Shown here: piece after piece, positions 9,124-16,263 of the stretch
Layout: every line of letters starts with the position of its first letter
Position numbering within the stretch: position 1 is the stretch's first letter
NCBI RefSeq assembly: GCF_002356355.1
Contig: NZ_AP018052.1
Coordinates: forward strand, 2,542,001 to 2,606,000
Direction of reading: 5' to 3'
DNA: 64,000 nt
DNA from: Thiohalobacter thiocyanaticus
GTDB lineage: Bacteria > Pseudomonadota > Gammaproteobacteria > Thiohalobacterales > Thiohalobacteraceae
Made by a program: the position numbers and the translations under genes
Notes under the pieces: model-generated
Database searches by the model: none
What the model saw: the letters and a program-made list of their open reading frames with translations, nothing else
What the model was told of the DNA's origin: nothing

Positions 9124-9987
9124 CTACTTGGCGTTCTGCCGACTGACAAGACGCTCCATCATACGCAGATCACGCTTCCCCAGGCGCAGCGCTGCTTCGA
9201 CCCAGACCGTGGTGATAGCGAGAAGCTCCCTGTAATCCAGGGTATTGCAGATATCCCTGACCTCACGCATGGCACGATATCCGTTGGCAGCCCTGTCGGC
9301 ACGCTTGATGTACTCGAGCACGGCCAACTCACCCTCACCCTTCTCAGCGAGGATATCCACCACCCCCATCTCATACAGTTCCTCGGCAGTGTAGAGTTGC
9401 CCGCTCAGAATCATCTGTTCGGCCCGCCCGGTACCGATTCTCCGCGACAGCAGGCTGTAGGCACCCATCCCCGGGAACAGATTGAACAGGATCTCAGGCA
9501 GTCCCATCCGGGTGCCGCGCTCCGCAATGAGCACGTTGCTCGACAGTGCCGCCTCGAATCCGCCGCCCAGCGCATCGCCCTGCACCAGCGATATCGTGGT
9601 CAGGTCGCGCTCCAGATGGACAATATTCTGGTAGAGAACATTGATGCATGCCTTGGCATAATCGAGCAGGCCATCATGATCACCGGCGGCGATCAGGGAA
9701 CGGAACAGATTGAGATCACCGCCGAGATTGAAGACACCATCGACGTCGGAAGCAAGCACCAGATAACGGTAGTCACGCCCTCCCTCGCTATCCTGCTCCT
9801 GGCGGACGCAGGTGAACCACTGATCGATGTCCTGCAGCAACTCGGGATTGAAGCAGGGACGCGGTGCTGCATGCATAAAGTACCAGCCGACCCTGTACTT
9901 CTCCTCGTAGTGGGTTGTGAGGTGGCGGTAAGGGGTATTCTCGGAAATCTGAAGCGCTGAAACACGATCACTGGCCAGACTGTACAT
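9124..9987 (-). CDS. rpfF: RpfF-like DSF synthase (crotonase fold)
   Basis: 287 residues, close to the 289 of Xanthomonas RpfF. This bifunctional crotonase-fold enzyme makes cis-2-unsaturated fatty-acid signals (DSF family) from hydroxyacyl-ACP by dehydration and thioester cleavage. Both catalytic glutamates are in the expected places: Glu145 in GDALGGGFEAALSS and Glu165 in MGLPEILFNLFPGMGAYS (equivalents of Glu141 and Glu161). The start ATG has CAGGAGAG seven bases upstream; the frame extends 15 codons further but without a ribosome site. The gene converges tail-to-tail with rpfC over 56 bases, the same arrangement as rpfF against rpfGHC in Xanthomonas. No rpfB-like acyl-CoA ligase lies directly beside it. 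Confidence 0.93.
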   Translation of the reverse strand: MYSLASDRVSALQISENTPYRHLTTHYEEKYRVGWYFMHAAPRPCFNPELLQDIDQWFTCVRQEQDSEGGRDYRYLVLASDVDGVFNLGGDLNLFRSLIAAGDHDGLLDYAKACINVLYQNIVHLERDLTTISLVQGDALGGGFEAALSSNVLIAERGTRMGLPEILFNLFPGMGAYSLLSRRIGTGRAEQMILSGQLYTAEELYEMGVVDILAEKGEGELAVLEYIKRADRAANGYRAMREVRDICNTLDYRELLAITTVWVEAALRLGKRDLRMMERLVSRQNAK

Positions 9988-10257
9988 TGGTCTCTCCTGG
10001 GTAACGGTTGATAGTCTACGCAAATGCAACATCCCCTTGCGTATATATCAATGCCGGTGGAAATCCACAAATCCATCTGATCGGAAGCCGCAACCCTGCT
10101 GTAATAACCACTACGGCATTGATTAATAAATATTACACACATCAACAAATTACCCAATCGCACCCAGTTTGACCAGCGCTATAAACCTCACATGCTCCAT
10201 TCTTATGACGGGCGCGTGATTCATGCTAAGCTGCGCGTATGATATGCGGGGCGCTAC

Positions 10258-11628
10258 ATGCGTTCGTTGTTGAGAGTCGTCAGCAGGAGACCTCCGCTGC
10301 CGCCCTCCCAAGGACCCAGGTCACTGAGCAGGCTCAAAGTGCACGGACTCCTGGAAAGCCGCGACTATGCGGAACTTCACAGCATCCTCAACTACCTCGG
10401 CATCGCCGCGTTCGTGATCGACGTTGAGGGCGACGACGTCTATCGTCTTGCCGCCATCAATGAACGCCATGAGCAGTTGACCGGGATGCGGCACGCCGAC
10501 TGCGCGGGGCGGAGGATCGATGAGATCCTCTCTTTGGAGGTAGCCGAGCAGGTCAAGATCAACTATCGTCGCTGCGTACACCAACGCGCCCCCATTGACT
10601 ACGACGAGAGCCTGGAGCTGCCAAACGGCACCAGTTACTGGCGCACCAACCTGGTACCCTATATCGATGCCTCGGGCCGGGTATTCCGCCTGCTGGGCAC
10701 GTCCTTTGAAATCAGTCGCACCGTTCATCTGGAACAGAAAGCCCGCTACCAATCCAGCCTTCTGGATGCCTATCTGGAAGAGTCGCCCGATGGCATCCTG
10801 GTGGTAGATGCCGACAATCACATCAAAAACTGGAACCGGCGCTTTCTGGAAATCTGGAATATCCCGGCCGACGTCATGGATGCCCGTGATGGCGCCCGGG
10901 CACTGGAAATTGTCCGGGCGCAATTGCGGGATCCCGATGAATTCGTCGACCGGATCAGGGAGTTGTACCAGCGCCTGGATCAGGAGGAGAAGGAGCACCG
11001 GATCAGGATGCGCGACGGCCGCATCCTCGAGCGCTATTCCCGGGGTCTCAGGGATCGCGAAGGGACCTGGTGGGGACGGATCTGGTTCTACCGTGACATC
11101 ACCGAGCAGGAACGAATCACGGAGAAACTGGTGCAGCTGTCCCGCACCGATATGCTGACGGATATCGCCAACCGGCGGGCATTCATGGACACACTGGCCG
11201 AGGAATACCAGCGCGCCCGCCGCTACGGGCACCCGTTCACAGTGCTCATGATCGATCTTGATCACTTCAAGGCCGTCAATGACCGCTACGGCCACGAGGG
11301 CGGCGACGCGGCCCTGAAGGCCTTCAGTCAGACGATCAAACCCATGCTGCGCCACACCGATCAGTTCGCACGCATGGGCGGGGAGGAATTCGCCCTCCTG
11401 CTTCCCGAAAGCGGCCTGGATGAGGCAATGCAACTCGCCGAACGCATTGGCCAGGCAGTCGCCGCAATCGAGGTGAACTGTCGACGCGGTTCCTTCGGGA
11501 TAACCGCCAGCATCGGCGTCAGCGCACTGCAGCCGCAGGATGCCGACCCCGAGGAGCCCCTCGGCCGTGCCGACAGGGCGCTCTATACCGCAAAGGAGGC
11601 GGGCAGGAACCGGGTGGCCTGCAACTGA
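10258..11628 (+). CDS. PAS-PAS-GGDEF diguanylate cyclase
   Basis: 456-residue cytoplasmic protein. Two PAS-like domains (about residues 40-160 and 165-285; the second contains SPDGILVVDADNHIKNWNRRF and ends in FYRDITEQERI) precede a GGDEF domain. The active-site loop GGEEF is at 374-378 and the inhibitory RxxD site (RHTD, 365-368) is intact. SRTDMLTDIANRRAF and DLDHFKAVNDRYGHEGGD are the usual substrate-binding blocks. It therefore should make c-di-GMP and be feedback-inhibited. It is divergent from rpfF across a 270-base AT-rich gap, so the two may share a control region. The signal sensed by the PAS domains cannot be told. Confidence 0.9.
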   Translation: MRSLLRVVSRRPPLPPSQGPRSLSRLKVHGLLESRDYAELHSILNYLGIAAFVIDVEGDDVYRLAAINERHEQLTGMRHADCAGRRIDEILSLEVAEQVKINYRRCVHQRAPIDYDESLELPNGTSYWRTNLVPYIDASGRVFRLLGTSFEISRTVHLEQKARYQSSLLDAYLEESPDGILVVDADNHIKNWNRRFLEIWNIPADVMDARDGARALEIVRAQLRDPDEFVDRIRELYQRLDQEEKEHRIRMRDGRILERYSRGLRDREGTWWGRIWFYRDITEQERITEKLVQLSRTDMLTDIANRRAFMDTLAEEYQRARRYGHPFTVLMIDLDHFKAVNDRYGHEGGDAALKAFSQTIKPMLRHTDQFARMGGEEFALLLPESGLDEAMQLAERIGQAVAAIEVNCRRGSFGITASIGVSALQPQDADPEEPLGRADRALYTAKEAGRNRVACN

Positions 11629-11692
11629 GAAGGATTGCCTGTGCTTCTCCCCGCAACGGCCGGTGGCGCAGCCCCGTCCGTCACGCCTCACG

Positions 11693-13654
11693 TCAGCCGC
11701 GCAGGGGATGCGGGGACACCACATTGGGACAGACCGCCCGCACCTCGTCATACAGGGCGGCCGGCGCCCGGACATAGCGTTGGGAGTGATGAAACGGGAT
11801 CAGCGTCCCGACACCGGCGGCGGCTGCGATCTCGCCACAGGCCCGGGCAGTCAGATGGCCGGTGCGCTCGGCCTGGCCCGCCTCCGTCTCGCGAAAGACC
11901 GCCTCGCAGAAAAAGGTATGGGCACCCCGGGCCAGGCGGATCAGTCGTTCGCGATTGGCCGGGTTGTCGGCGAGATCGGTGGCATAGACCAGAGTCTGCC
12001 CCGGCTGGGACAGCAGCAGACGCTCAGCCAGTTCCCCGGCCCGGACGCTGCGGCCAGCGGGCAGCGTGATCGCCGCATCGACCGCGCCCTCGCCGATCCG
12101 GCGCTTGAGGTCGGTCAGCCAGGGCCCCGGCTCGACGCCCAGGGCCAGCAGGCGATCCTTGCGCACCTGCAGGAGCTGCGACGTCTCGTAGGCATAGGCC
12201 AGCACCGGGATACCGTGATCCAGTTTCACGGCCCGGATCCGGAACCCCGACTCGGTGTGCAGGACCCCGTCGTGGACGCACTGCTCGTCCAGTTCCTCCA
12301 CCCGCTCCCGCCCGACCTGCAGACGAAAGCGGCGCAGACGGCTGTCGTCGTGCAGTTCATGGACCTCGAAGTGCGGGCCGCGCTCGCCGATCCGGTCCCA
12401 GCGGATGCCCTGGATCATGCCCTGGATATGCTGGTGCAAGCCAGGAGGACCATACAGGCGGCAGACCGTGGCCACGCCGACACGGGACCGCAGCAGCCGC
12501 AGGAAGCCCATGATGTGATCGGCATGGGCGTGGCTGATGAATACGTCCGTCACCTGATGCACCACCCGCACCGGCAGACGTTCGGATTCCCCCAGATCGA
12601 ACAGCAGGCTGCGGCGTTGATGGCGCAGCCGCAGGTGCAGCAGCGGGTCGCCGAAGATCCCGTTGACCAGCATGGCGGTCCCTGTCCCCAGGGTCGCCAC
12701 CGGTCGCGGCCCGCCGTCGTCGGGCCCGGCGCTGCGGGTGAGCATGTCCGGCGGCGGCCGGTACCAGGCTACGTGCGCGGCGGCGGGTGCAGCCGTCTCC
12801 AGTTCGCCGCGGGCATTGCGCGCGGCGTCGCGGATAACCAGGGCAGCCGCCGCCCCTGACGTCATGGCCAGCTGGGCACGCAACTGCCCGTCCTCGCAGC
12901 CGATGACCTCGCCCAGGGCCAGGGTCCGTTGCGCGGCATCCACCAGGGCCAGCTGTCGGCCACGCCAGGCGGCCGCCGCCCCGGCCGGCGGCGGCGTACC
13001 CACCACCGGCAGCCGCTCCAGTTCGAGGCTGACCTCCCCGGCCGCGGCCAGATACGCCTCCCACTGCCGCGTCCGGTTGCGGGCGCGCATGCGCCGCCCC
13101 GGCCGACGTGCCGAGGCCACGGCGGGCACCACCCGGGGTTGGCAGCCGCTGGCCGCCAACTCCTCGCGCAGCGGCGGGGAACTGACATGATGGGTCACGC
13201 ACAATGCGACCTCGGCCGCGGTCACTTCAAGCAACCCAAGCAGCAGTTCCGCCCCGGCCACCCCACGCACCACGCCGGGGGCATCGATCAGCAGGGTACC
13301 CCCTGTGTCCCGCGCGAGCAGCCGCCCTACGGCAGCGAGCAGCGGCAGGCGGAAACGGCCGGCATCCAGGCTGCATAACGCCTCCATGGCAACCGGCTGC
13401 CAGCCAGTCCCGCACCACTGGCCAAGAGCGACGGCACCGGGCACCCCGAAGGCGGGGCTGCCCGGATCGGCACCGAGGCAGACGCAGTCACGTCCACGCG
13501 CCGCCAGCGCGGCTGCCAGACCCGCGGCCAGGGTGGATTTCCCGCTACCGGGTTCGCCGTACAGCAACACCCGGCGATCGGCCTTCGCCAGCACAGCCTC
13601 CAGCACCGCCTCCGCCGAAGGGGGCAGCAGGGGAATGGCAGTGGCTGAGGTCAT
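11693..13654 (-). CDS. Fusion of Clp1/Grc3-like P-loop domain with RNase Z-like metallo-beta-lactamase domain
   Basis: 653 residues. Residues 1 to about 300 resemble Clp1/Nol9/Grc3 polynucleotide kinases: Walker A GEPGSGKST at 33-41, then LGADPGSPAFGVPGAVALG (the family's DxDPGQ-like block, Asp63), LLIDAPG as Walker B-like strand, and a C-terminal LALGEVIGCEDGQL resembling the Clp1 beta domain. Residues about 335-653 are an RNase Z-type MBL fold: LGTGTAM, LLFDLGES, the metal motif HAHADH at 375-380, YATDLADN, and GHLTARACGEIA with PFHHSQRY, the tRNase Z C-terminal signature. Both halves look complete. A combined 5'-end kinase and 3'-end nuclease role on RNA, probably tRNA, is inference. A THUMP RNA-binding gene lies 145 bases upstream on the same strand. 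The ATG used here gives a start just before the fold; the frame is open 31 codons further. Confidence 0.8.
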   Translation of the reverse strand: MTSATAIPLLPPSAEAVLEAVLAKADRRVLLYGEPGSGKSTLAAGLAAALAARGRDCVCLGADPGSPAFGVPGAVALGQWCGTGWQPVAMEALCSLDAGRFRLPLLAAVGRLLARDTGGTLLIDAPGVVRGVAGAELLLGLLEVTAAEVALCVTHHVSSPPLREELAASGCQPRVVPAVASARRPGRRMRARNRTRQWEAYLAAAGEVSLELERLPVVGTPPPAGAAAAWRGRQLALVDAAQRTLALGEVIGCEDGQLRAQLAMTSGAAAALVIRDAARNARGELETAAPAAAHVAWYRPPPDMLTRSAGPDDGGPRPVATLGTGTAMLVNGIFGDPLLHLRLRHQRRSLLFDLGESERLPVRVVHQVTDVFISHAHADHIMGFLRLLRSRVGVATVCRLYGPPGLHQHIQGMIQGIRWDRIGERGPHFEVHELHDDSRLRRFRLQVGRERVEELDEQCVHDGVLHTESGFRIRAVKLDHGIPVLAYAYETSQLLQVRKDRLLALGVEPGPWLTDLKRRIGEGAVDAAITLPAGRSVRAGELAERLLLSQPGQTLVYATDLADNPANRERLIRLARGAHTFFCEAVFRETEAGQAERTGHLTARACGEIAAAAGVGTLIPFHHSQRYVRAPAALYDEVRAVCPNVVSPHPLRG

Positions 13655-13799
13655 AGGTTCAGATCCCGACCGGCAGCGGACCGATCTTGCTCCTGACTCA
13701 AGTGTACCGGACGATCCGTATGCTGTGACCGGAACAGACCCGGTCATGATGCAGATCCCCCCCGCTGCATTGTGGTTGGCGCCGGTACGCGGACCCGGC

Positions 13800-14336
13800 T
13801 CAGTCGAGTTTCAGCAGCGGATAACGCTGACGATCGGTACGGGACCAGAGGGACAAACCGGCCTGCTGGCCCAGCGTCTCGACGGCCAGGATGTAATCCG
13901 GATCCTCGAAGTCGATCTGTGTCTGCGCCTCGGAGGACGTATTCATAAGGATGTAGTGATCGAGTTGCTGCTCCTGCTCCTGACTCGAAAGCCGTCCCTT
14001 GAAGCCCCGGCGGTGCATGCGGACATGAAAACGCCTGCCTCCCAGTTCGCCAAGCCAGGGCACGATCGCCCGACGGCAGCCTTCTTCGAACCCCTCGACC
14101 GCCTGAAAGGTGAACCGGACAGTCACCGGCATCACCCGGGCCAGCGCCGAGCGCAAGCCCGGGTGCGACTCAAGATGGTCTGCCAGGCTGCGTATAAATC
14201 CTTGTATATCTGGGACCTGCATGAGCAGAACATTGTAGTAGTCAGTCTTGTAGACAGTGCCGAACCTGCTCAGCGCCTGGCGTACCAGGGTGTAAGTTCC
14301 ATCCTGGACGGTAATAACGACATTCCAGTCCTGCAT
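13800..14336 (-). CDS. Stand-alone THUMP domain protein
   Basis: 178 residues, essentially one THUMP domain. Diagnostic blocks are DWNVVITVQDG at the N terminus, ARVMPVTVRFTFQ in the middle, the RRGFKGRLSSQEQEQQLDHYI stretch (rRGfKg followed by the conserved E-x-LD), and FEDPDYILAVETLGQQAGLSLW at the end. THUMP domains bind the 3' acceptor end of tRNA; stand-alone forms act as adaptors for tRNA acetylation in eukaryotes (Tan1/THUMPD1), whereas most bacterial ones are fused to methylase or thiouridine domains. No enzyme domain is attached here. The downstream co-directional gene encodes the P-loop-RNase Z fusion, so a joint role in tRNA end processing is suggested. Confidence 0.78.
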   Translation of the reverse strand: MQDWNVVITVQDGTYTLVRQALSRFGTVYKTDYYNVLLMQVPDIQGFIRSLADHLESHPGLRSALARVMPVTVRFTFQAVEGFEEGCRRAIVPWLGELGGRRFHVRMHRRGFKGRLSSQEQEQQLDHYILMNTSSEAQTQIDFEDPDYILAVETLGQQAGLSLWSRTDRQRYPLLKLD

Positions 14337-14395
14337 GGGAAGCCCCGCTCAATCGCCTGAAATCACGCCAGGGTAACTGTGATGATTTCCCCTTC

Positions 14396-14423
14396 CGTCA
14401 TTCCCGCGAAGCCGGGAATCCAG
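14396..14423. repeat. Short palindromic repeat, GTCATTCCCGCG type
   Basis: CGTCATTCCCGCGAAGCCGG followed by GAATCCAGC: an inverted repeat of the dispersed type also found near 22854, 29671 and 59568. It lies just upstream of the THUMP gene start. Confidence 0.6.
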
Positions 14424-14942
14424 CGGTTTGAGCGACATGGATGCCCGCCACCGAGGCATGACGAATACATCAGAGGTTCCCTGAAGTATAGACAGGTGTG
14501 GCGGGGGACCCTCGAATGTCCTGGCAGAGGACAACCGGCCGGTTATACCGGACGATGTGGCTCGGCTGTATGCTTACCCCCTGCTGAATTATCCTTCTGA
14601 TCGCTCATCGCAACGACATCAGGGATGGGCGTCAGGTATAAAAAGTTCATTACGCATTTCCGAGGCAGGCATGCGACATGTCCAGCCGGCATGCCGACAG
14701 CGTCCGCGCCCGCCATCCCATCACAGACCGGACTCCGGATATCGCGGCGGTGGGCCCCTGGTCTATTCGCTTCACCCGACTGCCGGTCCGCCCTGTACCG
14801 GAATAACGTCGGCCAGCTGCTCTACTCGGCATTGATCTCCGACCTCGAGTTGTCTTCGGGCGAGGTACCACCAGCCCTCTCATTGGAACGAACGCTCTGA
14901 GAGAAAGCCACGCTGATCCACATCGAGTGCAGTCGCAACAAG

Positions 14943-15155
14943 TTAAAAACGAATATGCATCGCCTGTACCGACATAGACTCGAATCACCAATGCGGTTGG
15001 AACAGGCCTCCGGCAAGACAGCGCTCGATAATCGCGATCGAATCGATGGCCGTATTCGACACAAACAGGTCTTTTTCAACGCCGCGTTCATCAATCACGA
15101 GGCGCATCTGGCCAATGAACTCCTCCTGATCGCCGAGAACGGAGAGAACGCCGAA
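14943..15155 (-). pseudogene. Decayed TonB C-terminal-domain fragment
   Basis: One reading frame of 71 codons, with no start codon and an in-frame TGA at codon 57, reads as a TonB C-terminal-like segment: GQMRLVIDERGVEKDLFVSN, then ERCLAGGLFQPHW, the stop, then VQAMHIRF and a final TAA. The order of beta strand (RLVIDERG), helix, FQP turn and terminal strand (MHIRF) matches TonB-C/TolA-type domains. A TAG closes the frame just upstream, and no intact N-terminal part was found in the other frames. The likely explanation is a relic of a TonB-like protein gene inactivated by frameshift and nonsense changes. Confidence 0.45.
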
Positions 15156-15280
15156 CTACGAACAGACTATGCAAAGATGCTCGGCGCTGGGATGGGGTAT
15201 AACAACCCACCGTCATTCACGACATCATCGCTGACATTCGTGAAGTGGAGCATGAGATAAACATTTGATGGGCACAAAAA

Positions 15281-15302
15281 AACCGGCTGCTGAGAGCCGG
15301 TT
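15281..15302 (-). terminator. Rho-independent terminator of tRNA-Ser(GGA)
   Basis: AACCGGCT-N6-AGCCGGTT is a perfect 8-bp stem; read on the minus strand it is followed by a run of seven T residues (plus-strand AAAAAAA just to the left). It begins 12 bases after the tRNA 3' end. Confidence 0.85.
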
Positions 15303-15313
15303 GTTTCGTGATT

Positions 15314-15404
15314 TGGCGGAGAGGGAGGGATTCGAACCCTCGATACGGGATTACCGTATACACACTTTCCAGGCGTGCTCCTTCAACCACTCGGACACCT
15401 CTCC
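15314..15404 (-). tRNA. tRNA-Ser(GGA)
   Basis: Class II tRNA of 91 bases with CCA encoded. The acceptor stem pairs GGAGAGG with CCTCTCC; the D-arm region is GTCCGAGTGGTTGAAGG; the anticodon loop CTGGAAAG gives anticodon GGA; a long variable arm follows; the T arm is GGTTCGAATCC. Serine identity follows from the long variable arm and the anticodon. A terminator lies directly downstream. Confidence 0.95.
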
Positions 15405-15690
15405 GGAGATACGCGCCCGGTTTGCATCGGGACGACGAAAGCGGGGTAGGATAAACTGCCCCGGGAAAATTGTAAACCTGAACATTGCCAGTTCGATCAG
15501 ATAGTTGAGGAAGCTGCGGGATGTGATATGGCGAAATCCCCGCTCCTGCAGCGGGCCTTGAGCAACGGGCGGCCGGCATACCGCTACGATAGCTGGCTTG
15601 CGCCACTGCAGAAACCGACTAACTTTCCTGAAGGCGGGCCGTTGCTGGCCTCAAATGCCGGACACACCACAAATAAACCAGGAGGCAGAC

Positions 15691-16200
15691 ATGCGGCGCT
15701 TGTATTTTCTCGTTCCCGATATCGGGACGGCGAAGGCCATCGTGGATGAGCTGCTCCTGGCCAGGATCGAGGAGCGGCGTATCCATGTACTGGCCCGGGA
15801 AGGCACGCCAATGGAAGATCTGCCCGAGGCGAAGCTGTCCCAGAAAAGCGACCTCGTGCCCGCCCTCGAACGCGGACTCGCCATCGGCGGTGCCGCCGGT
15901 ATTCTTGCCGGGATCGTGGCCGTGAGCTTCCCTCCCGCCGGACTCGTTCTCGGTGGTGGGGCCATTCTGGCTACCGGCCTGACCGGTGCCGGTGTCGGTG
16001 CCCTTATGTCCAGCATGATCGGGGTGGATGTAGCGAATTCGCGGCTGAAGCAGTTTCAGCAGGCCATAGAGTCGGGAAAGCTGCTGATGATGGTCGATAC
16101 CGACAAGGGCCGGGTCGAGGAGATCGAGAACAAAATCAAACAGCATCACCCCGAGGCCGAGGTTCACGGCACCGAGCCGACGATCCCTTCGTTTCCCTGA
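15691..16200 (+). CDS. DUF1269 family membrane-associated protein
   Basis: 169 residues. The N terminus RRLYFLVPDIGTAKAIVDEL and the HVLAREGTPMEDLPEA segment form a small soluble domain. Residues about 65-110 are a glycine/alanine-rich double hydrophobic hairpin (GGAAGILAGIVAVSFPPAG, GGGAILATGLTGAGVGALM), followed by KLLMMVDTDKGRVEEIEN and a polar tail. This is the DUF1269 pattern; function unknown. The ribosome site AGGAGGCAGAC directly precedes the ATG. It sits between a tRNA-Ser gene and the convergent glucan phosphorylase and appears to be transcribed alone. Confidence 0.8.
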   Translation: MRRLYFLVPDIGTAKAIVDELLLARIEERRIHVLAREGTPMEDLPEAKLSQKSDLVPALERGLAIGGAAGILAGIVAVSFPPAGLVLGGGAILATGLTGAGVGALMSSMIGVDVANSRLKQFQQAIESGKLLMMVDTDKGRVEEIENKIKQHHPEAEVHGTEPTIPSFP

Positions 16201-16263
16201 GGAAGCGTATTTTCCCGACCGCCCACCTGCGAGCAAGCGCCGACGTTTGAGTCACTGCGTTGC

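Larger units (their letters stand above)
14337..15280. other. Gene-poor region with decayed material
   Basis: Nearly 1 kb without an intact recognisable gene. It holds a short palindromic repeat of the GTCATTCCCGCG type near 14396-14423, several open frames under 100 codons with no family features (the longest on the plus strand, about 14625-14900, reads as non-conserved sequence), and on the minus strand a TonB-C-like remnant listed separately. Base composition is slightly less GC-rich than the neighbouring genes. Confidence 0.5.

Noticed and set aside
14625-14900. 91-codon plus-strand frame starting MGVRYKKFITHFRG
   Set aside because: No family features, no clear ribosome-binding site and located in a decayed region; not supported as a gene.
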